64,000 nt of DNA from an uncultured Microbulbifer sp. GTDB lineage: Bacteria; Pseudomonadota; Gammaproteobacteria; Pseudomonadales; Cellvibrionaceae. Each line of letters opens with the position of its first letter. The first letter of the stretch is position 1. The DNA lies in NCBI RefSeq assembly GCF_947504145.1, contig NZ_CANNGQ010000002.1:1-64000 (forward strand). Reading direction: 5' to 3'. Of the stretch, positions 27,073-35,861 are shown in pieces. Under the pieces are notes generated by a model. It had not been told where the DNA came from. It did no database searches and saw nothing but the letters and a program-made list of their open reading frames with translations. The translations under genes were made by a program, and so were the position numbers.

Positions 27073-27262
27073 GCCATCTGGGGCGTGCTGCCCTTGCCCT
27101 GAAAAACTGCATCACAAAAAAATAGTGATTCATTTCACAAAATAACCCTAAAGGGCCATTGTGATACCCAGCCGTAATGTTTATTTTGGCGCCGCCGATA
27201 ATGCTAACAACAGGCGTGTACAAAAAATATTCTGACTCAACATTACATAGGATTGGTTGTTC

Positions 27263-28423
27263 ATGTGGACCAAAAACCGAATTGCCAGCGTGGTTACTGC
27301 AGGGGCTATCTTGGGGGCGGCGCCGGTGGCCGCAGAAGTGTTTTCCGGGCGCGGCAGTGCCATGGGGGGGGCTGGTGTTGCCGGTGGTGACTACACCTAC
27401 AGTGCACTGATAAATCCGGCAACGGCGACGAACTTCGAAGAAAACGACGATTTTGCAATAACGTTTGATGTCGGTCTGATTGCCAACGATCGCAACGAAT
27501 TCATTGATACCAGCGAAGACCTGACGGATTTCCTCGACGAGATCGATGGCCTGGCTGCCACTCAGGAAGACGCCGACTTTATTCTCGATCAGCTGAAACT
27601 ACTCGATACCGCGAGCCTCACCGCCGAAGCCGGCGCGCAGCTGACCATCGCTATTCCCAACCGTGTTGCTTCCGGCCTGCTGTTTGTACGCCAGTCCGCC
27701 TTTGTTGCCACGGATGTACAGCTCGCCGCGTCCGATGTGGCGCTGCTGGAAGATTTTGGTACACAGATTTTTGACGAGGACGATCTGGAAACGGCCGCCG
27801 GTGCCTTTGGCTACTCCATGCAGGAGATCGGTTTTGCCGCCGCGAGGGAATTCACCTTTGCCGGGTATCAGGTATCTCTGGGGGCCACGCCCAAGTACCA
27901 GACGGTCGAAACCATCGAGTACATCGAAACCATCGCCGACTTCGACAGCGACGACTTTGAAGCGGATGATTACATGCTGGAGCACAGCAACTTCAACATC
28001 GACTTCGGCGCCACCATCGACTGGGGCGAGCTGCAGGGTGGCGTTTCCCTGCGCAATGCCATCGCGCAGGAATACGAGACGGTGGAGAAAGGTGTGGAAA
28101 TCCAGCTGGAGCCGCAACTGACCGCGGGCCTGGGCTACACCGGTGAGGTATTTACCCTGCTGGCCGACGTGGATCTGAATTCCGTTGAACTGTTCGACGG
28201 CGCCGGCGAAATGCAGATCGCCCGCCTGGGTGCGGAGGCCGATCTGTTCGACTGGGCACAGCTGCGAATCGGCTACCGCCACGACCTGAAAGACACCTAC
28301 GACGGCGCCATTACCGCCGGTATCGGTTTCTCGCCGTTCAATGTGGTGCACTTCCACCTGTCTGCGATCAAGTCTTCCGACGATACTCTGGGTGCTGCCC
28401 TGCAGTTTGGACTCGACCTGTAA
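27263..28423 (+). CDS. Outer-membrane barrel-like protein, TraF_2 (PF13729) family
   Basis: 386 residues with a signal peptide ending VAAEV. FSGRGSAMGGAGVAGGDYTYSALINPA (read in two parts) is the N-terminal signature of proteins annotated as conjugal transfer protein TraF; the remainder is beta-strand rich with acidic turns and ends in FGLDL, a barrel-like last strand. There are no conjugation genes nearby, so the annotation name should not be taken as function; a FadL-like barrel is possible. ATG at 27263 has AGGATTGG upstream; a TTG two codons earlier is less likely. Confidence 0.65.
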   Translation: MWTKNRIASVVTAGAILGAAPVAAEVFSGRGSAMGGAGVAGGDYTYSALINPATATNFEENDDFAITFDVGLIANDRNEFIDTSEDLTDFLDEIDGLAATQEDADFILDQLKLLDTASLTAEAGAQLTIAIPNRVASGLLFVRQSAFVATDVQLAASDVALLEDFGTQIFDEDDLETAAGAFGYSMQEIGFAAAREFTFAGYQVSLGATPKYQTVETIEYIETIADFDSDDFEADDYMLEHSNFNIDFGATIDWGELQGGVSLRNAIAQEYETVEKGVEIQLEPQLTAGLGYTGEVFTLLADVDLNSVELFDGAGEMQIARLGAEADLFDWAQLRIGYRHDLKDTYDGAITAGIGFSPFNVVHFHLSAIKSSDDTLGAALQFGLDL

Positions 28424-28451
28424 CTCGTCGATCGAAATACGCTGGAAAAAA

Positions 28452-28475
28452 GAAAGGGGCCAATCGGCCCCTTTC
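28452..28475. terminator. Terminator between convergent genes
   Basis: GAAAGGGGCC / GGCCCCTTTC, perfect 10-bp stem, loop AATC, followed by CGTTTTT. Ends the barrel gene (+) and faces phoR (-). Confidence 0.9.
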
Positions 28476-28506
28476 TCGTTTTTGTATCGGCTGGATTTTG
28501 AATACG

Positions 28507-29820
28507 TCAGGCGGAGCTGGCCAGGGTCAGCTTCTTGATCGGAAAGTTGAGAATAAACGTGCTGCCCCGGCCCGGCATGCTGGTTACGCTCATATTCGCG
28601 CCGTGGCGCAACAGTACATGCTTGACGATGGCGAGACCGAGGCCGGTGCCGCCGCTCTCCCGGGAGCGACCGGCGTCCACCCGGTAGAAGCGCTCGGTCA
28701 GACGCGGAATATGCATCGGATCAATACCGATTCCGGAATCTTTTACCGAGTAGTGGCCGCCGGCAGAATCGGTTTTCCAGCGCAGTTCGATGGGCCCGCC
28801 GTCCGGGCTGTATTTCACTGCATTGAATGCCAGGTTGGCGAAGGCGCTGTGCAGTTCGCCGGCGTCGCCGGTCAGGGTGCAATCTTCTGCGCAGTGCACG
28901 GAAATCTCGTGGCGCTCGCCGCTCAGCGAACGCGCCTCCCCGGCTACCCGTTCCATCAGCTCTCGGACTGAAACCCGGTCGCGCCCGCTGTCGCGCTCGG
29001 AAGTCTCCAGCCGCGCCAGCAATAAAAGATCGTTTACCAGGCTGGTCATGCGCACCGTCTGGTCGCTCATCTGCGCCAGTGGCCGATCCCAGTTGCTGGG
29101 GGCCTGGCCGCTGAATTGTAGTGTTTCCAGGTAACCGGCGATTACAGTCAGTGGTGTACGCAACTCGTGGGAAACATTCGCCACAAAATCCCGTCGCATC
29201 TGTTCCAGGTTGTGCAACCGCGTCACGTCCCGCACGATCACCAGCGCCTCGTCCTGGCCGAAGCGGGTTACCTCCATCTGCAGAATACGCGAGTCGTCCC
29301 CCGGTGCCGGCAGGGTGATCGGCTCCTGAGTTTTGTTGTTTGGCTCCAGCATGCGCTGGTGCATGTGCTCTACAAAACGCGGATCGCGCACGAAGTTGAC
29401 CAGCGGTTGGCCGGCATCGTCCGTCTGCAGGCGCAACATCTGCCCTGCCGCCGGGTTCCACCAGGCCAGATTGCCCTCGTCCTCCAGTGCCACGATCCCC
29501 TCGCGCAGAGCGCTGGTACTGCCCTGCACCCGCCGCAACATGGAGTGCAGCTTCTGCTTCTCTTTGCGGTGGCGCCGTTGCAGGCGATAGAAATCGTCGG
29601 AAATATCGCCCCACACGCCGAAATTGGTGGGCGCCGGGCCGCGGCGGCCGTTGGAGAGCCAGCGGTCGAAACGATTCTGCTGGTACAGCAGCCAGAAGAG
29701 GTAACAGGTCAGGCCGGCGCAGAGCGCCAGCCACCAGTGATTGGTGATGAAACCAAGGATGGTGGTGCCGAGGGCGATGACGATAAAACGCGAGAACTCG
29801 CCAATACTGCGATCGAGCAT
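28507..29820 (-). CDS. phoR: Phosphate regulon sensor histidine kinase
   Basis: 437 residues. Two N-terminal membrane helices (about 11-45), a basic linker, a PAS domain (about 95-200), the HisKA helix with H218 in VSHELRTPLTVIAGYLE, and the ATPase boxes (NLAFNAVKYSP, DSGIGID, GGTGLGLAIVKH). Lack of a large periplasmic loop is typical of PhoR, which senses Pst/PhoU state rather than phosphate itself. It phosphorylates PhoB, encoded 32 bp upstream in the same operon. Confidence 0.95.
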   Translation of the reverse strand: MLDRSIGEFSRFIVIALGTTILGFITNHWWLALCAGLTCYLFWLLYQQNRFDRWLSNGRRGPAPTNFGVWGDISDDFYRLQRRHRKEKQKLHSMLRRVQGSTSALREGIVALEDEGNLAWWNPAAGQMLRLQTDDAGQPLVNFVRDPRFVEHMHQRMLEPNNKTQEPITLPAPGDDSRILQMEVTRFGQDEALVIVRDVTRLHNLEQMRRDFVANVSHELRTPLTVIAGYLETLQFSGQAPSNWDRPLAQMSDQTVRMTSLVNDLLLLARLETSERDSGRDRVSVRELMERVAGEARSLSGERHEISVHCAEDCTLTGDAGELHSAFANLAFNAVKYSPDGGPIELRWKTDSAGGHYSVKDSGIGIDPMHIPRLTERFYRVDAGRSRESGGTGLGLAIVKHVLLRHGANMSVTSMPGRGSTFILNFPIKKLTLASSA

Positions 29821-29852
29821 GATGGTTGGGCCATCTTGTTTTGAGGGCTAGG

Positions 29853-30557
29853 TTACACCCTTTCTGCGGTCTGTACAGAAAAGCGGTAGCCGGTGCCGCG
29901 TACGGTCTGGATATAGCGTTCGTGGCCGTCGACGGTCAGCGCCTTGCGCAGGCGGCGGATATGGACGTCCACGGTGCGCTCTTCGACATACACGTTGCCA
30001 CCCCATACGTGATCCAGCAACTGGGTGCGGGTATAGGCGCGCTCCTGGTGCGAGAGGAAGAACGTCAGCAGACGAAATTCCGTCGGCCCCATCTCCGCCG
30101 GATTGCCGTTGATGGTCACCCGGTGGCTGATCGGATCCAGCACCAGGCCTCCCGCGGTCAGTGGCTCTTCCGGGGTGCTCGGGCCCGCCCGGCGCAATAC
30201 TGCCTTCAGGCGCGCCACCAGCTCGCGCGGAGAAAACGGCTTGGTGATGTAATCATCCGCACCGGTTTCCAGTCCCTTGATCTTGTGATCCTCTTCGCCT
30301 TTCGCCGTCAGCATGATGATCGGGATCGAGGAGGTCAGTTCATCCCGCTTCAGACGGCGGGCGAGTTCGACACCGGACACATCCGGCAGCATCCAGTCCA
30401 GCAGGATCAGGTCTGGCTTCTCATCGATGACCAGGGCGTGTGCCGCCTGGGCATTCTCCGCCTCAAGGCAGCGGTAGTCCGCCATCTCCAGGGCTATTCG
30501 CAACATGTCCCGTACCGGGGCCTCGTCGTCGACGATGAGAATCGTTTTGTTGTGCAT
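29853..30557 (-). CDS. phoB: Phosphate regulon response regulator PhoB
   Basis: 234 residues: receiver domain with the acidic pair D10/D11, phosphoacceptor D54 in LILLDWMLP and switch Lys in MLTAKGEE, then an OmpR-type winged helix with the recognition helix in [15 protein letters not shown]. It activates pst and other phosphate-starvation genes by binding Pho boxes; one lies in front of its own gene and one in front of pstS in this window. Confidence 0.97.
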   Translation of the reverse strand: MHNKTILIVDDEAPVRDMLRIALEMADYRCLEAENAQAAHALVIDEKPDLILLDWMLPDVSGVELARRLKRDELTSSIPIIMLTAKGEEDHKIKGLETGADDYITKPFSPRELVARLKAVLRRAGPSTPEEPLTAGGLVLDPISHRVTINGNPAEMGPTEFRLLTFFLSHQERAYTRTQLLDHVWGGNVYVEERTVDVHIRRLRKALTVDGHERYIQTVRGTGYRFSVQTAERV

Positions 30558-30614
30558 CTGCCTGCCATACCCTAACTGGTGAATGCGTCATTACTGACAT
30601 TTCTTAGAGTGGCC

Positions 30615-30648
30615 ATTTAACGTCACTTTGATGACAAATATATGACAA
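30615..30648 (-). promoter_or_regulatory. Pho box and -10 element of phoBR
   Basis: Read on the minus strand: TTGTCAT-ATAT-TTGTCAT (30648 to 30631), a near-ideal Pho box, then CAAA and a weak third half-site. A -10-like TTAAAT lies 10 bp beyond the second half-site (30620-30615), the same geometry as at pstS. Start codon of phoB is 58 bp downstream. Indicates autoregulation. Confidence 0.85.
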
Positions 30649-30687
30649 GCGACCGACTATCACGAATCCGGTGCGGGCGATGGTGAG

Positions 30688-31569
30688 TCACTGGATGGCA
30701 AAGTGAAACAATATTCCCGCAAACAGCGCAGCGCCGACCCAGTTATTGTTCAAGAATGCCTTGAAGCAGTTGTCCCGTTGCCGATCCCGCACGAGCCACT
30801 GTTGATACGCAAACAGACCGGCCGCCACAGCAACGCCGCAGTAGTAAAGGGCTCCCAGTTCTGCGCGGCTGCCGAGCATCAGCAGTGCCAGTATGACCAT
30901 CGCCTGCAGGGTGGCGGTCATCACCCGGTCCATATCGCCAAACAGGATGGCAGTGGATTTGACCCCGATCTTGAGGTCATCGTCTCGGTCCACCATGGCA
31001 TAGAACGTATCGTAAGCCACGGTCCATAGCAGGTTGGCAGTGAACAGCAGCCACGCCACCGCCGGTACTTCATTGCTAACCGCGGCGAAGGCCATGGGAA
31101 TGCCCATGCTGAATGCAGAGCCCAGCACCACTTGGGGGAGATGGGTATAACGTTTGGCGAAGGGATAGCAGAAAGCCAGAGCCAGTGCCGGCAGCGACAG
31201 AAGGACGGTGAGCTTGTTGGTAGTGAGCACCAGCAGGAAGGCCAGTAGCATCAGCCCGGCAAACAACAGTATCGCGCCTTTGGGGGTGGCGGCACCGGTG
31301 GCCAGGGGGCGCTGGTTGGTGCGTTTTACATGCCCGTCGATATTGCGGTCGGCGAAGTCGTTGACGGCGCAGCCGGCGGCGCGGGTCAGGATCACGCCGA
31401 GGGTAAACACTAAAAACAGGTGCAGCCCCGGCCAGCCCCCGGCGGCAATCCACAGTGCCATCCATGTGGGCCAGAGTAGCAACAGGGAACCGATGGGCCG
31501 GTCCAGCCGGGCCAGCTGCCAGTACGGGAGGGCGGTGGGCCAGCGCTGTCGAATCTGTTGGCTGATCAT
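30688..31569 (-). CDS. ubiA: 4-hydroxybenzoate polyprenyltransferase
   Basis: 293 residues, about eight membrane helices, with the two Asp-rich prenyl-diphosphate motifs: [15 protein letters not shown](NQRPL) and [13 protein letters not shown]. It attaches the polyprenyl tail to 4-hydroxybenzoate, the second committed step of ubiquinone synthesis, in the inner membrane. ubiC, making its substrate, lies 32 bp upstream in the same operon. Confidence 0.95.
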   Translation of the reverse strand: MISQQIRQRWPTALPYWQLARLDRPIGSLLLLWPTWMALWIAAGGWPGLHLFLVFTLGVILTRAAGCAVNDFADRNIDGHVKRTNQRPLATGAATPKGAILLFAGLMLLAFLLVLTTNKLTVLLSLPALALAFCYPFAKRYTHLPQVVLGSAFSMGIPMAFAAVSNEVPAVAWLLFTANLLWTVAYDTFYAMVDRDDDLKIGVKSTAILFGDMDRVMTATLQAMVILALLMLGSRAELGALYYCGVAVAAGLFAYQQWLVRDRQRDNCFKAFLNNNWVGAALFAGILFHFAIQ

Positions 31570-31601
31570 GGCTTCTCTCTTTGGTGTGCCTTGTGGCCGG
31601 C

Positions 31602-32177
31602 TCAGGTGAGGGGTGGTTTATGGGGATTGAAACTGCTCAGAAAGGTCTCTGCAACCAGCAGCGGTTTGTCGTGCAGCCAGAAGGTGGAGCGGCGGCCCCA
31701 GGCGCGCGGTTCCAGAGAGTCGAGCTCGGGCTGTTTGCTGCGCGGGTTGCGCGCGAGGCGGTTGAGGACGATGGGGCTGCGGCGGATGTCGGGCTGGCTG
31801 AACAGGAGCTCGCCGAGGGGCCGGTTGTCGAGGTTGCGCAGGTAGCGGGATTTACCGGCGAGGGTGCGTTCGGGGAGTACGCTGCGGGCGTACACCCAGG
31901 GCGCTTCATCGCTGCCGTAGAGCAGGACTTCGCGCACCAGTGCGCGGGTTCGCTCCTTGAGGTTGAGGGCGCGACGCTCTTCGAGGTGCGGCTGCTGCCA
32001 GCCCTGGCTGAGGATCTGTACGCTAAAATCGCCGTTGCTGAGGTGTTTGAGGGCGGCGGTGAGTGAGCCGGGGTGCAGCAGCCAGGGCAGTAGTTGCTCC
32101 GGGGGTGTGTGCCCGTGGAGGCTGTCCAGGGGTTGTGGATGCCAGTCGCCGATGGTCTCAAAGGGGGAGTGGTACAA
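31602..32177 (-). CDS. ubiC: Chorismate lyase
   Basis: 191 residues with the family pattern: a LTAALKHL segment, [18 protein letters not shown] with the catalytic Arg and Glu region, [13 protein letters not shown], and [16 protein letters not shown]. It converts chorismate to 4-hydroxybenzoate and pyruvate in the cytoplasm, feeding UbiA. The first gene of a ubiC-ubiA pair. Confidence 0.92.
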   Translation of the reverse strand: MYHSPFETIGDWHPQPLDSLHGHTPPEQLLPWLLHPGSLTAALKHLSNGDFSVQILSQGWQQPHLEERRALNLKERTRALVREVLLYGSDEAPWVYARSVLPERTLAGKSRYLRNLDNRPLGELLFSQPDIRRSPIVLNRLARNPRSKQPELDSLEPRAWGRRSTFWLHDKPLLVAETFLSSFNPHKPPLT

Positions 32178-32517
32178 CGCAGACTCCGCGCAGGTTCAAA
32201 TAACGGCATTGTACCCGACCCGCGGCCCGACGAAACGGGGGTGCATTTTGCTCCGGTCCCACGCTGCGGATATAGTGGCGCATTGTCCTTATTCAGCGAT
32301 GGGGCACGAATCAACCGCGGTGGCGGTGGTGCTACCGGGTACAGTCTTGTGAGACACGCCGTGAACCCGTCCCTGGGGGCTCTGCAAAAACATCCTGTTT
32401 TTGAAGGTCTCACAAGACTGTACCCGGTATCACCACCTTCGCCCGAAAATAAGCAGCGCTGTAAAAGCGAACAATGTGTTCGTCAGCTTTCTGATGAATA
32501 CCCAAACAGGACGGACC
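32178..32517. other. Divergent intergenic region with a palindromic element, 340 bp
   Basis: Lies between ubiC (-) and the symporter gene (+). Most of its middle is the palindromic element at 32320-32446. The sequence 32470-32517 is the leader of the symporter gene with AGGACGG as ribosome-binding site. I see no other gene. Confidence 0.65.
32320..32446. repeat. Palindromic element, copy 1 (31-nt arms, 51-nt conserved centre)
   Basis: Arms 32325-32355 and 32407-32437 are reverse complements over 31 nt with one mismatch. The 51-nt centre (32356-32406) holds small inner hairpins, including CAAAAACATCCTGTTTTTG. The flanks GTGGCGG and CCTTCGCCCG recur in copy 2. The centre differs from copy 2 at only two positions, while the arms differ at seven, all compensated. 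It lies upstream of the symporter gene. Confidence 0.92.
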
Positions 32518-33828
32518 ATGGGGCTCACCAAAAAAATTGTACTGGCCATGATTGCGGGGATCGCCGTTGGCCTGATCTGCAATGTTCTCAACACCAGCCA
32601 GGTGCTGGGGGCCGGGGTTACTGGCTTTATCAACGATTACCTGACCAATGGCCTGTTCGATATCGTAGGCCGAATTTTTATCGCGTCATTGAAGCTGATG
32701 GTGGTGCCGCTGGTGCTGGTGTCACTGATCTGCGGTGCCTGTGCGCTGTCGGAAGGCAGCCGCGTGGGGGTGCTGGCGGGTAAGACGCTGTTGCTCTATC
32801 TGCTGACTACTGCGGCGGCGATTAGCCTGGCACTGCTGCTGGCGCTGGTGATCCAGCCGGGTGTGGGTATGGAGCACATGGCGGGAGATGCGAGCTTTGA
32901 GCCAAAGCCTTCACCGCCCTTGTCGGAAGTGGTGGTGAATATTTTCCCCACCAACCCGGTGGAGGCGATGGCTGAGGGCAATATGCTGCAGATCATCGTG
33001 TTTGCGCTGCTGATGGGCTATGCGATTTCTCGCAGCGGCAAGCCGGGGCAGCGTGTTGCGGGTTTTTTCAATGACCTGAACGAGGTGATCCTGCGCATGG
33101 TGGGGGTGCTGATGGTGTTTGCGCCCTACGGGGTGTTTGCGCTGCTGGCGACCAAGATTGCGCAGCTGGGCTTTGATGCGATTCCGCAGTTGGCGAAGTA
33201 TTTCGGGGTGGTTTTGCTGGCGCTGATGATCCATGCGTTCGGTGTTTACTCGCTGCTGCTGAAGCTGCTGTCCGGCCTGAGCCCGCTGAAACTGATCAAG
33301 AAGATGCGCCCGGCGATGGTGTTTGCGTTCAGTACCGCGTCTTCGGCGGCGACCATTCCAGTTACGTTGCAGACGGTGGAGAAGCGCCTGGGTGTGGATA
33401 ACAAGGTGGCGTCGTTTACGGTTCCACTGGGTGCAACCATCAATATGGATGGCACGGCGATCATGCAGGGGGTGGCGACGGTGTTCATCTCCCAGCTGTA
33501 CGGTATCGATATCGGTCTGGTGGGTTACCTGTCGGTGATTCTGACCGCGACGCTCGCGTCCATTGGCACAGCGGGTGTACCCGGTGTAGGCCTGATCATG
33601 CTGGCGATGGTGTTGCAGCAGGTTGGCCTGCCGCTGGAGGGCATCGCGATTGTGATGGGCGTGGATCGTCTGCTGGATATGGTACGCACGGCGGTGAATA
33701 TCACCGGTGATTCCGTGGTCAGTACCATCGTGGCGAAGAGTGAGGGTGCGCTGAATGTGGACACCTTCAACGATGACAATTACAACAGTGTGGTCACTGA
33801 CGGCGAGGATCGGGCGGCGACTTCCTGA
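32518..33828 (+). CDS. Dicarboxylate/amino acid:cation symporter (DAACS family)
   Basis: 436 residues, about eight membrane helices and two re-entrant loops. Family signatures: the Ser-rich FSTASSAATIPVTLQT, GATINMDGTAIMQGVATVFI, and the C-terminal GVDRLLDMVRTAVNITGDS with the substrate-contacting Asp and Asn. It imports glutamate/aspartate or C4-dicarboxylates with Na+ or H+; which one cannot be told from sequence by eye. I start at ATG 32518 (AGGACGG upstream); in-frame ATG 32494 would add eight residues. Confidence 0.9.
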   Translation: MGLTKKIVLAMIAGIAVGLICNVLNTSQVLGAGVTGFINDYLTNGLFDIVGRIFIASLKLMVVPLVLVSLICGACALSEGSRVGVLAGKTLLLYLLTTAAAISLALLLALVIQPGVGMEHMAGDASFEPKPSPPLSEVVVNIFPTNPVEAMAEGNMLQIIVFALLMGYAISRSGKPGQRVAGFFNDLNEVILRMVGVLMVFAPYGVFALLATKIAQLGFDAIPQLAKYFGVVLLALMIHAFGVYSLLLKLLSGLSPLKLIKKMRPAMVFAFSTASSAATIPVTLQTVEKRLGVDNKVASFTVPLGATINMDGTAIMQGVATVFISQLYGIDIGLVGYLSVILTATLASIGTAGVPGVGLIMLAMVLQQVGLPLEGIAIVMGVDRLLDMVRTAVNITGDSVVSTIVAKSEGALNVDTFNDDNYNSVVTDGEDRAATS

Positions 33829-33850
33829 TCGTTGTCGAATTCCTGAGCAC

Positions 33851-33892
33851 AAAAAAAGGGGCGGGCCGAATAGACGGCTCGCCCCTTTTTTT
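33851..33892. terminator. Strong bidirectional terminator
   Basis: A7-GGGGCG ... CGCCCC-T7, with an inner GGCCG/CGGCT pairing. Ends the symporter gene (+) and the paralogue gene at 33922 (-). Confidence 0.9.
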
Positions 33893-33921
33893 GCTCGGTT
33901 GTGCGGGTGGCCAGTGGGATT

Positions 33922-34596
33922 CTAGAGTGAAGCCATGTCTCGCAGCTGATCGGCCTCGAGATTGTCTTCCATGGATTCCACCAGCTCTTCCACCAATTCG
34001 CTGAGTGCTTTCTTGATGGCTTCTTCGGTGTCGTCATCGCCGCTGCGACCGTCGTAATAACTACGAACCAGATACTGTTCCTGAATTTTCAGGTCATCAA
34101 TATTGATGCGCTGTTCGCGCAGCGCGGTGCCGCTGCGGTTTTTCAGGGTGTAGCGAAACTCTCCGCTCAGGGCCACGTTGCCCCGTTCGAGATCGTAATC
34201 GTCTTTTGGCTTCATCGTATTCAGGTGTTTGATCACCTTGAGCTCGAGGGTGTTGTGCAGGTTCAGTACGCCATCCTGCTCCACCAGCGGTATTTCTTCG
34301 TCGTCGAGATACTCGTAGAGTTCCCGCGCCAGCTCGCTGTGCAGGTGCTGGGTGTAGTTGCGCACGGCCTGCTGTTTGAGCTCAGCGAGACCGCCACCAG
34401 TGGTGGCCTGGGCGAGCATCAGTTGCAGGTTGCCGCTGGAAACCGGCATGGGGACGTCAATCTGGATGCTGGTGGGGGCGACCACGAGGCTCGGTGTGTG
34501 CTCGTCACCACCCCACAGTTGGGCTGCTGCCTGCGTGGACAGGCCGATCCCGAGCAGGCCGGCGAGAGCCAGTCGGCGAAATTTTGATGTTCTCAT
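33922..34596 (-). CDS. Secreted protein of unknown function, paralogue A of a tandem pair
   Basis: 224 residues with a signal peptide (MRTSKFRRLALAGLLGIG...AAA). The mature part is acidic. It aligns end to end with the neighbouring gene at 34934: shared LxGG near the mature N terminus, LMLAQATTGGGL, DDEEIPLV, LNLHNT, ERGNVALSGEFRYTL and a C-terminal EDNLEADQLRDM. The first 39 codons of the open frame are dropped: the start at 34596 has AGGGAA upstream and gives the signal peptide. Family not recognised; probably periplasmic. Confidence 0.65.
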   Translation of the reverse strand: MRTSKFRRLALAGLLGIGLSTQAAAQLWGGDEHTPSLVVAPTSIQIDVPMPVSSGNLQLMLAQATTGGGLAELKQQAVRNYTQHLHSELARELYEYLDDEEIPLVEQDGVLNLHNTLELKVIKHLNTMKPKDDYDLERGNVALSGEFRYTLKNRSGTALREQRINIDDLKIQEQYLVRSYYDGRSGDDDTEEAIKKALSELVEELVESMEDNLEADQLRDMASL

Positions 34597-34933
34597 GCAT
34601 CGTTCCCTGTTTTCTTTTTTATACCGGGATATGTGTCGTTCGACGGCGAATGATTTCGCTCTGTATTTATGTGATAACTGTGACAGGCTGCCACTTATCG
34701 GCACAGAGAGCAAAAAATTTCCGTGACCTGCGCGTCAGTAGCAGTCTTTTTTGTGAATTTGATCTCGGCGAGGGTGGTTTTATTGCGTTAGCCCCAGGGT
34801 GGGTGCTGGCCGAGTGATTGCTGGGGGATCTGTGCGGGTGAACCTGTGCGGGGGATGGGAGGCTGCGGGGGTGGAGCCTGGAGGGCGGCTGGCGGAGCCG
34901 CCACCGGGGCGAAGAGAGCGGGAGCGCGTGGGC
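34597..34933 (-). other. Intergenic region between the paralogous pair, 337 bp
   Basis: Holds the leader of paralogue A and a G-rich stretch with a hairpin GGCGGCT-GGCGG-AGCCGCC (34884-34902), which probably marks the transcript end of paralogue B. The size of the gap suggests the two genes have separate promoters. No further gene seen. Confidence 0.55.
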
Positions 34934-35614
34934 TTAGCCCCCGGTTAGCTCCCGCAGGCTGTCGGCCTCCAGGTCGTCTTCAATACGGTCGACGATGCGT
35001 TCGACCAGGGTGTCGAGCATTTTCTGTAATTGCTCGTCGGTGTTGTCTTCCGCGGCTTCGCTGCCCAGCGGGGTCTTGATCTGGTATTTGCCTTTCAGGC
35101 GCAGGTCGGCGATGTCCAGGCGTTTTTCTTTCAGTACTTCCCCATTTGGCGCATCGAGACGGAAGTGGTAGTCGCCAGTGGCGCTCAGGTTACCGCGTTC
35201 CACTTCGTAGTTGCCGCTGTTCTTCAGTCCACTCAGTTGTTTGGCGATCGAGATGTCGATGCTGTTGTGCAGGGTCAGTGCGCGGCTGTCGCTGATCAGG
35301 GGGATTTCTTCATCGGCGAAAAAAGCTTTGAGAGCGGCGTCGAGTTTGCTGCGTAGCTGTTCGCTAAATGCCTCGATCGCTTTATTCCGTGTGGCGCTCA
35401 ACCCTTTTCCTGAAGTGGCCTGTGCCAGCAGCGCGTCAAAGTCGTTGCCCTGCAACGGGGTGGGGATCTCCGCTGCTACCTCTGTGTAGGCGAGCTTGAT
35501 GTTGGGCGGCGGTGTGTCGCTGCCGCCAAACAGTCCCTGAGCCCAGCCCGGTGTTGCGAGCAACAGGGCGACCAGGGCAGCAGAGCGTTTGAGAAATGTG
35601 TTCAAGGAAATCAT
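34934..35614 (-). CDS. Secreted protein of unknown function, paralogue B of a tandem pair
   Basis: 226 residues with a signal peptide ending GWAQG. Same layout as paralogue [47 protein letters not shown], then [15 protein letters not shown] and a C-terminal [11 protein letters not shown]. Overall identity by eye is moderate (roughly a third), so the duplication is old. The conserved invariant segments are in the same order and spacing, so both copies are probably functional. No family recognised; periplasmic location inferred. Confidence 0.65.
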   Translation of the reverse strand: MISLNTFLKRSAALVALLLATPGWAQGLFGGSDTPPPNIKLAYTEVAAEIPTPLQGNDFDALLAQATSGKGLSATRNKAIEAFSEQLRSKLDAALKAFFADEEIPLISDSRALTLHNSIDISIAKQLSGLKNSGNYEVERGNLSATGDYHFRLDAPNGEVLKEKRLDIADLRLKGKYQIKTPLGSEAAEDNTDEQLQKMLDTLVERIVDRIEDDLEADSLRELTGG

Positions 35615-35861
35615 CCGGTGAAATGTGTGCTGATGTTGCGCTGGGCAGGGTCCCGCCAGCCGCGGACGGTGAGCCCGGGTAGCAGGCGTAGCCTGCAGAT
35701 TGTGGGCGGCATTGGCCCTTCAGGGGAGGCTGCCATCACTGGCGTAGGAGTGCAAAATTATTGGTGACCGCAAGTGACTAATTGGTCCCTACAATAACCG
35801 TGTCCGGTGCAAAGCGCGCAGCAATTCACATTTCTAGCGATACATCTGCCGCAAGGGTGCG

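Noticed and set aside
30560-30600. Palindromic TGTCAGTAATGACG near the phoB start as a second Pho box
   Set aside because: Half-sites are inverted and not at 11-bp direct spacing, so it does not fit a Pho box.
32911-33852. A 313-codon minus-strand frame
   Set aside because: Opposite the symporter gene; His/Arg/Gln-rich translation without features.
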